A stretch of DNA of 64,000 bases from Pleurostoma richardsiae. Its lineage: Eukaryota; Ascomycota; Sordariomycetes; Calosphaeriales; Pleurostomataceae. Under the pieces are notes generated by a model. That model made no database searches, had not been told where the DNA came from, and saw only the letters and a program-made list of their open reading frames with translations. This document shows positions 1 to 11,264 of the stretch, in pieces. Each line of letters starts with the position of its first letter. The first letter of the stretch is position 1. The stretch covers positions 301,399 through 365,398 of the forward strand of contig JANBVO010000038.1 in NCBI GenBank assembly GCA_030052745.1. Reading direction: 5' to 3'. The position numbers and the translations under genes were made by a program.

Positions 1-707
1 CCGTTATGCACATTCCCGTCTGATTTATCATTTACAGTCAACAAGAGATTTAAATTCAACAACCCGATAGAAGGAAAACTTACAGATAACGTTTTCACTC
101 CAGACGGACGTAGTGATCATCTGAGGAAGTTATTTCTAAACTTTGACCATCGCGACTTCCGTTGATGTTGTTCCACGGAATGCAAGTTCCAAGCCAGGTA
201 CAGTACATGCAGGCACCTGACGACACTAATGCTCATCAGATCGAATTAAAGTTGTCCTGTGAACCTACTCGGTAGTGCCTTCCACCTGTCGTGCCCGCAA
301 GTCTCCTTATATGTTCCGCAGAGGCCAATATTGACTCCATGTACTGAGACACGACCGTTCATGGATCAAGCAGTTCCTTCGATCATCAACTTCGTCTGAG
401 ATCTGTCTGTCGTGTCCTCGCCTTCCGTGAACAAACGGAATCGAGGGGGCGGGAAGCGTTAAATGATCCGTGCGCCAACCCCGTTGGGAGATTCCGTCCC
501 GAAAACCTGACGACGCCGTGCCCCGCGTCCGACTCGAGCGACAACTGACTGAGAACGATTAACGACAAACGACAGGCGGCGAATCGCCCTTGTCGATACC
601 GCTGTCATTGCCGGTCGCGGGTCCCACTGTAAAATCTCAAGGACGGCAGTTCTAAGCTCACAATGGAAGTGAGGGAGGATAATGGCCGCCGCATGAGGGA
701 GGCGTAA
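1..707. other. Window edge, no gene recognised
   Basis: No open frame on either strand reads like protein. If the Hsp70-like tail that follows is a real gene, its ATPase exons should lie here or further left, but I see no DLG-type or phosphate-binding motifs in this stretch. That supports reading the downstream fragment as a relic. Confidence 0.4.
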
Positions 708-1490
708 GTGACATCGCCTCCATTTGTCTATGCCAGGTCAACCGCTGTCTGTCAGGGAGCTGCTGTGGGCTGCGCATATGAACCTCGGCCTGTCGAAGAG
801 ATCTTGAAGCATGGCATGGCCATAGGTATAGAAATGAGGAAGAAGCAACGGCCTGGCCAGTTCGGCTGGTGGGGCGAAGCAGTGCCCCTATGGCCTCCGA
901 TATGTCATTTGAGTTGGGATTCCCCGACAGCCTCAACTTACTGATCCACGCTACAGGAAGAGAATGCAAAGGGCGAAGCGATACTGCACTACACCGGCGA
1001 GTGCAGGCGACGACTTCTCATCTGTCCTAATTATTCAACTACAGTCGAGAGAAGTGAACTGACCTGGTACCCCATCTGCAATTTGAGCGTGCAGAGAAAA
1101 CCAGGGCGCTACAAAATAAAGACGGAAATGACCACTGAAAACGCACAGACCTATGTGACGTTGACGGAGACGCCCCTGAACAATACTGGAAGAAGAGATA
1201 ACATCACCAATAACCTCATCAAGCCGATGGTCACGAAGCTCCCTCTTTTCTTCCGCAACCAGAATCTTGCGGTGCATGTGGATGATGTTGAGCTAGCCAA
1301 AATGGCCGAAGAGCGGTGTGAAGGTGTCCAGATTCGCCCAGGGGAGAGGTACGAAGTTGATATGGTGAGCGAGGTGAATAAGTTGTCGCAGGACACTCCG
1401 CTCCAAATGACGACGAGGAAAAGGCAACTCGGAAGAGAGCTAGGTGCGCCGCTGCCACAGCCAAGCCAGAAAAAGCGCACGGGGGTCTAG
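708..1490 (+). pseudogene. Hsp70-like (HSPA12-type) C-terminal fragment, probable relic
   Basis: Two same-frame blocks look like consecutive exons. Block 1, about 726-881, carries a TAVCQGAAVG segment followed by EPRPVEEIL and GMAIGIEM. This resembles the conserved AVxxGAxxxG...YGIG stretch near the end of the nucleotide-binding domain of HSPA12-like Hsp70 relatives, which are numerous in fungi. Block 2, 957-1490, continues with LTWYPICN, KPMVTKLPLFFRNQ and VQIRPGERYEVDM and ends at a TAG. The blocks are separated by a 75-nt stretch containing an in-frame TGA at 942-944. It ends in a good branch and acceptor (TTACTGAT, then CTACAG at 951-956) but would need a weak GTGCCC donor at 882. No ATPase half is visible upstream. 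It could be a decayed gene, the tail of a gene running off the left edge, or chance. The family call is from memory. Confidence 0.33.
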
Positions 1491-3840
1491 TGATTGATTT
1501 CGAGGGCAAAGGGGCGAAAAGTGTTTTCGGTCCCGGGTGTGTATGGTTATGATGGGTTCATGAATGTGTTCATTCCGGTTGTTTGGGCTTTCGCTATTGG
1601 AGTAAAAGGTGTTTGACAGGCGGGTTGGTGATACCCCTAGAAAGTCCTCAGCTCATGATTCTTGTTGAGGTTATGACAGTTAGTTTTCAAAGTGACATCA
1701 ATGGGACGCTGAAGCTCTGAATTCGTTTTCTCCTGCCGCTCATTTCACGAATCCACAAACCCCTTGGTGTAGTTATCCCTAGCTGTCCTACATTTCTATA
1801 CAGGACCGATGTGTGAGGAGCTCACAAAAGGACAGGAAACCCTTGCACAGATCGCAGTAGGGCTGCTCATGCACCCCGCGCCCTGCCCACTGTCGTCAGC
1901 TCTCTCCAGCCGGTTGCATCACACCCTACACTAGATTCCCGCTCCCCGCGGCGCGTTCCCGTTTTGGCGGGACTGCCAAGGGGAGCAAGTAGTGTGTGTG
2001 GGTGCGTAGAACTAAGTTGACAGGGGTTATTTGCTCCGAGTGGCACGAGCGCCGAGATAAGAAGACGAGCACCGTGCTGCTGACGACGTACACTGTTGAG
2101 CCTCAAAATCCTGTCTCGAGAACCCAAGTCCTGGCAGAGAAAGTCGTAGAGCGAAACTGCTTCAACTCCCCTTACACGTGCAGAATCCATGCCCGTGATG
2201 TTGGTGGCGTTATTCTTTTTCTCGTGCGAGGCACAAGCCGGCCCCGAAGGGGCAGCGCCGTTTGACCGGCGTCGTGCGCTATCCACCGGTCTTGACGTCA
2301 TCGATCGCGGCCACACAAAGAGCTTCCAGTCGAGGCCATTGAGATGTCGTTCGCAGCTCCCAGATCATGATATGATGGTATTTGATAACGGCCGATTACG
2401 CGTGTGCTGCATGTCATCGTTCAAGGGTTGCTATGAATGCTGCTAGTAGGTACAGCTTGCAACCCGGACCAGGTCCGAGCTGGCACATGTCTCGTCTCCT
2501 CGCGTCGCGTCGTCAAGGGCAGGGTAGCAGGGAGAATCAATAGAGTCAATAATGCGTGCCTAATAGCAAACTATTTCCCCGTCAGCCGAGAAAAGAACCA
2601 ATTCCGGTGGCAATGGGGCGAGGGAGGAAAGGGCAGCCAGCTCACGATGTCTCTGCAGGCAATGCATTCAACGCGACAGCTAAGGTCGAGGAGAGCTTCA
2701 GCGGGCCCAGATCTCAGGTTGCCAAGCCGGCAAGCTAAAGATCACCTCGGCCTGCCAGGTTTGCAGTCGCATGTCGATTGATCTCCACTAGGACGATCAT
2801 GATGAGATTCGTGGAGAAGCCTCAGAGGGAAGAGCATGGAACAATCCAGGCCGGCCTATCGATTACATCGATGGGTCCGCGATCCGCCCACCTCCCAGAC
2901 GCAAAAAGCATGGCCGACAGACACCTCATAAGTGGCATCGTCGCTTTTATGGGCTGCTGTGGTGTTGTGGGACCTTGATGAGATGCTGTATTGAGCATAG
3001 ATGCTGCTATACTGGGAAAGCGGGCTCCCTGTGGTGGGTGTGATGTGCGCGGTACGTACCTCGTCCAAACTGAGTACCCAAAGTACCGTAGGTACCTTAC
3101 CTTACCTTATCCAATGCCAATTCACCCCAAGGTGCAGAAGTTGGTACAGCTAAGATCATGGCTTCGTCATACCTCGAGAGTCACTTACACCGCGCTGCTG
3201 CTAGTGACAATCCGGAGACTTATGTACTGGAGAGGGCGCCTTGTACCTGAGTACCTTCGATGGGAGCTCAGCTTGCTTGCCGGCTGTGAGTTTGACGGCG
3301 TCACGGCTCGTCACCTCGACGACCAGTGATTTGCGTGCCTCGCAAGCCAATTTCCCCTTCCATTCTCGCGCCTTCCTCGCCTATGACGTAGACCATCGTC
3401 GACAGCCCAACGATACCTCTGCCTTCCGTCACACAGCGCGCAGCAGCAGGTACCTCGACGCATTCTCATCTCCCTTCCTTCGTCCCCCAACCGGCTTGGT
3501 GTCGCAGTTGGAGAGGCATTCATCACCCACCTCCTCAGTGACGCACGAACCCATCCTCCCTCCCTCATACGTCAAAGCGAGCCGGTTTCCTATAAACAAC
3601 CCCCTCCGGACCTTGACCTCGCCCGAAAGCTTACTTCTCCTCCTCATCTCGAACCTCAAACCCCAAAGATTATACCCCCCAAAGTGATATTTTCCCTTTT
3701 GTGATACCCCAATAAACCCCCGCGTGCTCTTAACCAACAGCCGGCTTCCCGTCCCACCATCATCACCTTCTCCTACCTCCCATCGTCATAAGAGTCAAAA
3801 CACACCTGCTCTCCGGTGGTAGATCGACGACACAGCAATC
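1491..3840. other. Intergenic region and promoter of the HAM1-like gene
   Basis: There is no convincing gene. Around 3089-3110 is a short array of the CCTTA unit typical of fungal intergenic DNA, with a CCAAT element just after it near 3111. From about 3330 to 3840 the plus strand is strongly pyrimidine- and C-rich, as expected of a fungal core promoter and 5' leader. The open frame at 3241-3687 is a product of that composition. Confidence 0.5.
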
Positions 3841-6525
3841 ATGGCAGCCAACGTGAACAAGCCAGTGGACGTCAGCAAGAAGGAGGCCGACGTCAACAGG
3901 AAGCTCCAGCTGTACGGTATCTTCAGTGCATTCCAGAACGGCAAGGTCCCATCGGTACGTCCTGTCGCGTGATCCTCATCTTCCGTCCGTTCACGGTCTA
4001 ACATGCCTCCCAGAACGACCAAATCGATGTCGCTCTCAACAGCTTCCTGGCCTCCAAGGCCCTGTCCAGCCCATCCGGCAAGCTCTCTTCGGAGGGCCGT
4101 GAATTGGTCGCAGACTTCCGCGAGGTCGTCAAGGAGGCCAAGAACCTCCTGCTGTCCAAGAACGACGGCAACCTTCTCCAGGACTTCATCTGGCAGACGA
4201 CGCAGTTTGACCCTAACGCGGTCGGTACTCCTAACGCTCCCGTCGATAAGGAGACGGCGAAGCAGCATGGCGACGAGGCGCTGCAGGGTCTACGGACTTT
4301 GGGAACCTTGATCATCACTAATGGTCAATTCCGCAAGCTTCGTAAGTAGTACGAAACCGCGATGTGTTCGCAAGCCGGTGCTGACAAGCCCTCCAGTCAA
4401 CGATGCTACCATCCTGCTCCGTGACATTGCTGCCGATGCGGCAAGCCACGCTGCCAGCAAGGCGCGTCCCGACGAGGAGAAGCTGGCCCAGATCGACAAG
4501 CCTGCAGCAGAGAACACTTGGCACGACGCCCCTGACTTCTCGAAGGAGAACCTCAAGAACCAGGCCAAGAACGCCTACAAGGGCAATCCCAAGGATGATC
4601 TGAAGGCCGCCGCTGAGAGTGGCACTTCTGCCGCTCACCCTTCTGGTTCTACCGACCCCAGAGACCTGGCTGACACTGCTGCTCGTGATCAGGCGCAGGG
4701 AGGTTCTTCCGGGGTGAACGCAGTGGCTGGTGCGAATGCCGCCAAGAGCACACTCCAGGACCGCTTCGACGTTTCGGGCGGGGATGCTAAGGAGGCAGCT
4801 AAGGGCAAGACTCAGGAGTACCGTGACCGCACCAGGGAGTATCTCAAGAAGAAGATGCCCGAGGATCGCCGCGACCAGACTATCTGGCGTCTGAAGAAGA
4901 TGGTCATCGAATGCCAGCAGCACCCCGACTACCAGCAGGCCATTTCGACTCTCCTCGATCTTGCGGAGGAATACAGCGCCCATGCCCAGACCTTGGCTAA
5001 GGATGGCACCGGAACCGTGCAGCAAGGCCGCTCTCACCTCTCGCAAGCAGAGGATGATCTCAAGACACTCATTGAGAGATTTGCCAATGGAACCTCCACC
5101 GAGGACCTCTTCGACTCCATCAAGCAGGTGTACAGGGATGCCGATAACGATCCCGAGTTGAAGGACTGGTTCAAGGCGTTGAACCGGTATATCCGCCGAA
5201 GCCTCAAGGAGGAGGGTTACATCTTGGAGGATGAGTCCACCCAGGAGTGGAACCGCCTCTACGACCATGGAAACTACCTCCTTCGCAACAAATATCGTGG
5301 CCACACCGATCGTATTCTCGACGAGTTCAAGTTCCTCGGGAACCAGTTCGATGAGGACCCTCAGAACAAGGCTTTTGCCCAGTCCATTACCAAGCTGTTC
5401 AACGACCTGGGTAACGACGAGAATGGCAAGCCGACTTTCAAGCCTCATCTGCTGAAGGATCTGAGAGATGTCATCATCCCGGCCATTGTCGAGAACGTCT
5501 CGTATATCCCGGTCCCGCGTATTGAGTACACCGACCCCCAGGTCGACGCCATCATCGAGAACCTCGTGCTAGAGAGTGACAACTTCATGCCGAACGTTCT
5601 TGAGATTGCCTCGGAGAACTACCTCCGTTGGGGCCGCAAGAAGGTCGCGAACAAGAGCAAGCACGCCGTTGAAGTCAAGGTTGCCGGCATCCAGATGGAC
5701 CTCCGTGACGTTAGCTACTACGTCAAGCGCAAGCAGGGCTTCCCCTCGCTTAGTGACACCGGCGTTGCTAACATTCTATTGTCCGGCTCCGGCTTCTCCT
5801 TTAAGATGAAGTTGTCAACTCCTGACGAAAAGGATGCGCAGAACTTTTTCAAGGTGAACAAGGTGGACGTCGACATCGACCACATGAACATCAAGCTCTC
5901 CAAGTCCAAGCACAAGCTCCTGTTCAACATGTTTAAGCCTATTATGCTGAAGGTTATTCGCCCAGCTTTGCAGAAGGCTGTCGAGAAGGCCATTAAGGAT
6001 AATTTCAACAAGCTGGACAACACCCTGTGGCAGGTCAAGCAGGAGGCCGACCGTGCCCTCGAAGACGCCAAGCAGAACCCTGACCAGGCTCAGAACATTT
6101 ACCAGCGCTATGTCACCGCCGCCCAGAAGAAGTTCCTCCAGGGCAAGCAGAAGGCCGAGGCGGTTGCGGCCGACAAGAAGGTCAACTATGCTGTCACCAA
6201 GGAGGACAGCATCTTCCCCAACATCCATCTGCCTGGCGGAATCAGCTCCAAAGCCACCGAGTACAAGGAACTCGCCCGTCGCGGTGACCGCTGGGAGAGC
6301 CCCGTCTTCTCCATCGGCAGCGCTGGCCGAAGCCGGGACATCCCGCCCGCCCCGTCTGTTCGCCGCAAGACCCATGCTGTGAGCGACACTAATGGCGTCT
6401 CTCAATCGAACGCGTACGGCTCTGGCGCGTCTCAGCCGGCCTCGTACGGGTATGGCGTCGCTGACCCGACCACGTATCAGTCCAGCGGTGCCGGTGACCG
6501 TGCCGCCTTCAGCGCTCGCCCTTAA
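3841..6525 (+). CDS. HAM1-like protein (HAM1 N- and C-terminal domains)
   Basis: The model has three exons, 3841-3954, 4014-4341 and 4397-6525, giving 856 aa. Both introns (59 and 55 nt) have GTACGT/GTAAGT donors and CAG acceptors. The start codon lies in a good context (aatcATGGC). The protein is hydrophilic and rich in charged helices, with no signal peptide or membrane span. It reads like the Pezizomycotina family with HAM1-like N-terminal (formerly DUF5923) and C-terminal (formerly DUF4449) domains. The N-terminal region would cover roughly residues 30-620. The C-terminal region includes YVKRKQGFPSLSDTG, VDVDIDHMNIKLSK and a lipid-binding-like beta-rich stretch. The last 50 residues are a low-complexity tail with alternating YGSG/YGYG and SQPAS runs. 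The name comes from hyphal anastomosis work in a basidiomycete; the biochemical role is not established. The family assignment is from memory; coding status is clear. Confidence 0.8.
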
Positions 6526-7766
6526 GCCTGATGGACTGTCCACATCGGAAGCGACGACAGAGAGGGGAAGTGATTGAAAAAAAGAACTGCGATCTACGGT
6601 TAATGAGAGAGAGGCATTATACCCCAAGGAGGACTGAAGTTATGGCTTGATACCAAAGTTCGCCGCGGGTTTTGGGGGTCGGAAAACACGGAAAACCCCG
6701 GGGTTATTGATGGGGGAAAAGATACCAGGGGTGACTTATGCTCATCGTCGACAACGGCACACACACTTGCCTGTAATAACTTCTCTTTTGTAGTATGCCT
6801 GGGATTCCTGTACCTGTACTGCTTTTCTTCGTCGCAGCAACGAAAATGCAATGAATCAAGATGTTTACTTAGACCGTCTTACTTTTGTTGGACCGTGGTG
6901 AAACTGCGACTTGTCTATTCTGAGCGTGCTGCTCTATACGGACAGCTAGGACTCTAACGGCAAAACAGCGACATGCTGAGGATACGTAGTCGTCCACGAG
7001 ATTCATGGCCCCTTTGCATGTTGTTCACGTACGTTGCCAATTACGTTGAGCGTTCGTCCGCCAGGTTATTTCACGAAGACTGCAGCGTGGAAGGGATGGT
7101 CAACGAGGAAAAATTGGTATCGAACCTCTGTTGTCTTTTGCGGAGCAAGAAGCATAACGGTAATCATACATTACCCGCGCGCATATGTAGTAGGCAGACG
7201 CTTTATCTACAGAAGTACACCCCTTCCAAGTTTCTCATCAATAACCCTCCTTCTCGCTCCCCAGACCTCTCTCTGTATCTTCCTCTCAGGGTTGGCCCGA
7301 TAAGCCCACCCGTGGCAGACAAGACGGGAGCGCGGCCCCGGCCCGCCTGCCTCGGACGGGACGGCACCGGCTGGTCGAGCGTAACCCCCACCCCCCCTCC
7401 TCTCGGGCATTGGGCGGCGACAGTCTCCACGACTCCGGCACGGTCCTCTTCCTCATGCAAATCTTTCATAGCCGTGCCCTCCGACAAAAGCTGGTATACA
7501 CTGATCATTTCAAAATGCTTTCTTTCCTCGTCGCCGGCGGTCGACCTCTTTGGCTGTTGTTGTGTATTGCTGGGGGAGACCGGAAGGGGTATCGGGTGAA
7601 TGCAATGAAGACCGCCCGTCAAGACAATGATGCTGCACTTATCGAATTGCAAAAGAACACACCAAAAAAAAATAAGGAGGAAAAAAGAAACGCCTCGTGC
7701 ACCGAAGATCTTATGTTGGTGGTACATTTCGTGAATATGAGGGGTCGTAAGGCGTAAAAAGTCGGT
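6526..7766. other. Intergenic region between convergent genes
   Basis: This 1.2-kb stretch separates the 3' ends of the HAM1-like gene (+) and the serine-rich gene (-). It should hold both 3' UTRs. An A-rich run lies at about 7660-7686. Open frames at 6973-7599 and 7203-7727 overlap on opposite strands with no family resemblance. I see no other structure. Confidence 0.5.
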
Positions 7767-10700
7767 TCATCTATAACTGCCAACCTGGGACGCCGAGGCG
7801 GACAGGGGGATCGCGCTGTCGCGCCTCCGGCTCAGGCTCCCCGTGCGGTTCAGCATCGCGGCCTGTCCGAGCGAGAGTTGACGCTGCGGACGGTCTTCGG
7901 CGAGCTTGTCGGCAACCGCGATGGTGTCTCGCTCGGGCGTTGCTCTGTCCAGGTAGCGACGAGTGGACATCGATGTCGGCGGGGAAGGGGCAACGAGGCG
8001 GGAGTTGAGCGACGAGGGAACGAGACGGCGTCGAGGCAGAGCAGACGAAGCTAATGGCGCTGGCTCTGCGGGTACATGGGGTACATGAGTAGGATACTCC
8101 CGTTGCGCAGCTCGCAAGCCGGCAATCTCAGTGACAGCCCTTGAAGGAGCCCGAATTCTTGTATCCTCCTCGTCGTCGTTCGTGCCTCTTCGTTGCCGAA
8201 GCAGGAGTGACGTCTTGCGTCCCTCCTCCGGCTCCTCCGTCCCCGCGCGTCGAGTCCGGAGGAGCAAGGAGCTTTTGCGGCCACTATCTTCAGGTTCCTC
8301 AGTTCCGGCTCGTCTCGTACGAGAAATAAGCAACGATGACTTGCGACCTGGCCCGGCAACCTGGTCAGTTGTCGTGCCTGGGGCTAAGGCATATCGTGGA
8401 CTCGGCAGCGCACTCGAGTTCAGGAGATTCGCCCTTCGTTCTTCAAGTCTTGTCGGTGCTCTAGGGGGGCTGGTGACGGGGTCTATCTTTATTGTGGCCT
8501 GGTCGATGACAGCACTGCCACGCCGCTGGGCAGCCACTCCCGCGACGGTTTTAGAGACCGTTGGGCTGGCGACCGTTTCCTTCTCCTTGGATGGGGTGGC
8601 GACGGTCTGAGTTGGTTTCTTCTGGCTAGCCTCCTCACTGAGTGCCAAGCACAGCCCTGTAAGACTTCGGCAGATGCTATCCGCCTTTCTCCGAAGCTGT
8701 CTGTCAGTGACGGTGGCTGGGCCGCCCACACCGATGGTGCTCGCACCGCTCGAGATCGGGCCGGGCTGGCCAACAGTGCCCATCAGCTGTGACAGAGCCA
8801 GGGCATCTGTGGCAGCACTTTCGATGGCTTCATACACGTCAGGACTTATAAAAGGCTTAGATTTGGAGAGAGCCGAAAGGAGTATAGGTTGCGTCTCGCG
8901 TTGTGACGAGGTGGTGCTGCTAGCTTCAGCTTGAGCAACGCTGTTTCCGGAGCCACGTTTTGGAGAGGCTGACATCGTAGTGGCATTGGTTGTCGCCGTG
9001 GGCGGTCGGTCGTCAGATGCCCGAGACATGGCGGAGCCAGACGTCGGTGGAAGCTTTCCGGTCAATTCTAGGCGATGAATCCGGGACTTGAGATCATCCA
9101 ACTCGTCCCAGACGGTGGATGGGGCGGCAGTGGATGAGGTTGACTCGGTACCTTCCGGACCATGACTTGCTTCGGAGACGTGATGTGGATCGGCGTGTTT
9201 CGGGACCAAAGGTGAGGAATTGTATGTTTTGGGGAGACCGTATGTGTGCTTAAAGGTAGAGGTGCGGGACGGGAGGGTGCCTGGGCTGCTTTCTGTCAAT
9301 GATGGTCGCCTCCTCGAATATGGATATCCTCCTTCGGCTCCAGCATCCTGAAATGTCTGGGATCGCGGAGTGATGGGAGACGGTCGTCCGACCGAAGCAG
9401 CTGTCCGGCTGCGTATGTCGTCGAGGTTCAGCGTAGGCTTTTCTTTGGAAATGGCTCGATAGGCCAGCTCCCGTGTCATCGACTGAGCGGGCTGCTCGTC
9501 TGCGAGCCGTCGAGTCCGCGACGTCTCTCGCTGATCAGAAAGACGTCGCGTTACTTGAGGGGGGGAGGTTGTATGGTATGACGGAACTGCAGCGGAAAGA
9601 GGGCGGCGATGTAAGGACCTTGCTACCCGAGTCTAGCGCACCGTGGTCAGTTTGTTAATTTCCCGAGACATGCTGGATGTAGCTTGGAAGACAGGCTTGT
9701 GCAATTATGCAAGGCAAAAGGAGCGTTATCTGTCCGCAGGTGCCCGAGACCTTAATCTGTCTCGATGATATTCCCGATGCAGTTAACAGCGTTGCAGGGG
9801 AGGTCTGCATATCTGTGGATTCCTGCGACCGCGAACAGACACCCAAAAACTTAGCGGAACCACTTGGTTCAGCGCCAAGAGCATCGCGCGACTCAAGAGG
9901 ACGAATATGACTTCCGGCTCACTTACAATTGCGCTGCCTTCCCCACCGCTCTCGTCTGCTCCTCGACGCGTCGAATCCTCGCGCGCGATGCGCATGAAAA
10001 TATCAGCTGTACTTTCGCCGTCTGGCGCAGCTTCAGCCGAGTCTGGAGGCGTAATCTGTCGGTAGTCGTTCTCTGATCTGCCTTCTAGAGCCCGTAGGGT
10101 GCGGTCTCTCTGATCAGAGTCGTCCATGTCGTCTCCATCCTCGTAGGATCTTAATGGCCGGGCGTTCATGTCGAGAACTAGACTCTTTCGCGATCCGGAC
10201 GATCGAAACGATCGGATGGGCGGGATTACGGCGCGTCCAGACGTGTTGGACATCGCCGGCGCCCTGAAGGAAACGGGGGGTCTGGATCTCCGCCGCTCGC
10301 TCCTGTCGTCAGATATCGTAGTTTGTAGAGCCTTTGGGAGAAGGAGCTCCCGCTGTCCTTGCGCCCAATCCTTGGTTGTGTTTTCTGCGGGTGGCGCGCC
10401 CTGCGCGGCCGCTGCGGCTTGCAGACGCCTAGAATTCAATGAAGATGGTGGCCCAGGTGCAGATGCTACGACATCTGAGGTGAGCGACCCACGTGTCCGG
10501 CGATGAGGTTGTGAGGCTGATGGCGGCGATGTCTTGGACTCGGCCGTGGCGCGCTGACTTTCGGGTTCGGCACCGTGAGAAGTGGGAAATGACGCGGGCC
10601 GCTTCCCTGAGGTGGAGAGCTTTGTCGTTGTCGCAGAGGAAGGGGGTTGATACGTGGACGCTCTGGAGCGGATTGGGCTCGTTTCGGATTTGGAGGTTGC

Positions 10701-11219
10701 GGGGTTTGTTGGTTGAGGGGATGCTGGATTTTGGTTGCTTCCAGGGTGGTGATGTGTTGTTGTCGCGGGTCGGGAACTATTGGCGTCCTCTGGAGACGAT
10801 GATGACACGGGTATTTGGTGGCTCTGCTGCTGCTGCTGCTGCTGCTGCTGCAGGTCTCGGTCGGCTGCCGGGTCCAATTGGCGTTCTTGGTCGTCGTGGC
10901 GCTGGTCGGTGCCGCCAGGGTTCGCAGACTCGCCAGTAGTGGGTGAGACAGGTGAGGGGGGAATGTGTTGCAAGAGCGATGGAAGAGGTAAAGCCAGCGA
11001 ATCCTTTTTATTGAGGTCGGCAAAGCGAAAGGCAGGCAACTTGGACGAGTTGTGGTTCTGGCGATGCGTGTGCAGGCTGGTGGCCGCGGTTTGGTGGGTT
11101 GTCGAGGGAGAAGACAGTTGAGGATGACTTGCATTGGCGGAGGCGGCGGTGGTAGTGGTGGTAGCGGTGGTGGTGGGCTTGGGCACATGGCCCGCTTCAG
11201 CTGCGAAACTCGAACTCAT
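7767..11219 (-). CDS. Long serine/proline-rich fungal protein of unknown function, with poly-Q tract
   Basis: Two exons on the minus strand, 11219-9927 and 9632-7767, give about 1052 aa. The 294-nt intron has a GTAAGT donor, a CTGAC branch and a GCTAG acceptor, and the phase is 0 on both sides. I chose the MSSSF start at 11219; an in-frame ATG at 11264 would add 15 residues. Most of the protein is low-complexity S/P/T/R sequence, predicted disordered. Ordered-looking islands are KLPAFRFADL (about residue 60), ADIFMRIARED just before the intron, SVWDELDDLKSRIHRLEL-like helix (a possible short coiled coil) and a helical block around PDVYEAIESAATDALAL. Ten glutamines are encoded by a CAG run. 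Three near-copies of a K-S-S-L-L repeat precede the RTRRAGTEEPE units. The islands suggest conservation among Sordariomycetes, but I do not recognise a named domain. There is no signal peptide. Confidence 0.72.
10824..10850. repeat. (CTG)9 microsatellite encoding poly-Q
   Basis: Nine perfect CTG units on the plus strand read as CAG on the coding strand of the serine-rich gene. They encode most of a ten-glutamine run. Such tracts often vary in length between strains. Confidence 0.95.
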
Positions 11220-11264
11220 GGTTTTAGGTCTTGGGTGTGGTGAAGCCCCCGATCCACCAAACAA

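Noticed and set aside
3241-3687. 148-codon frame upstream of the HAM1-like gene
   Set aside because: Falls in the pyrimidine-rich promoter and leader; S/P/L/R composition without a domain.
4318-5448. 376-codon minus-strand open frame
   Set aside because: Antisense of the HAM1-like gene, whose plus-strand exons have clear coding sequence and splice sites.
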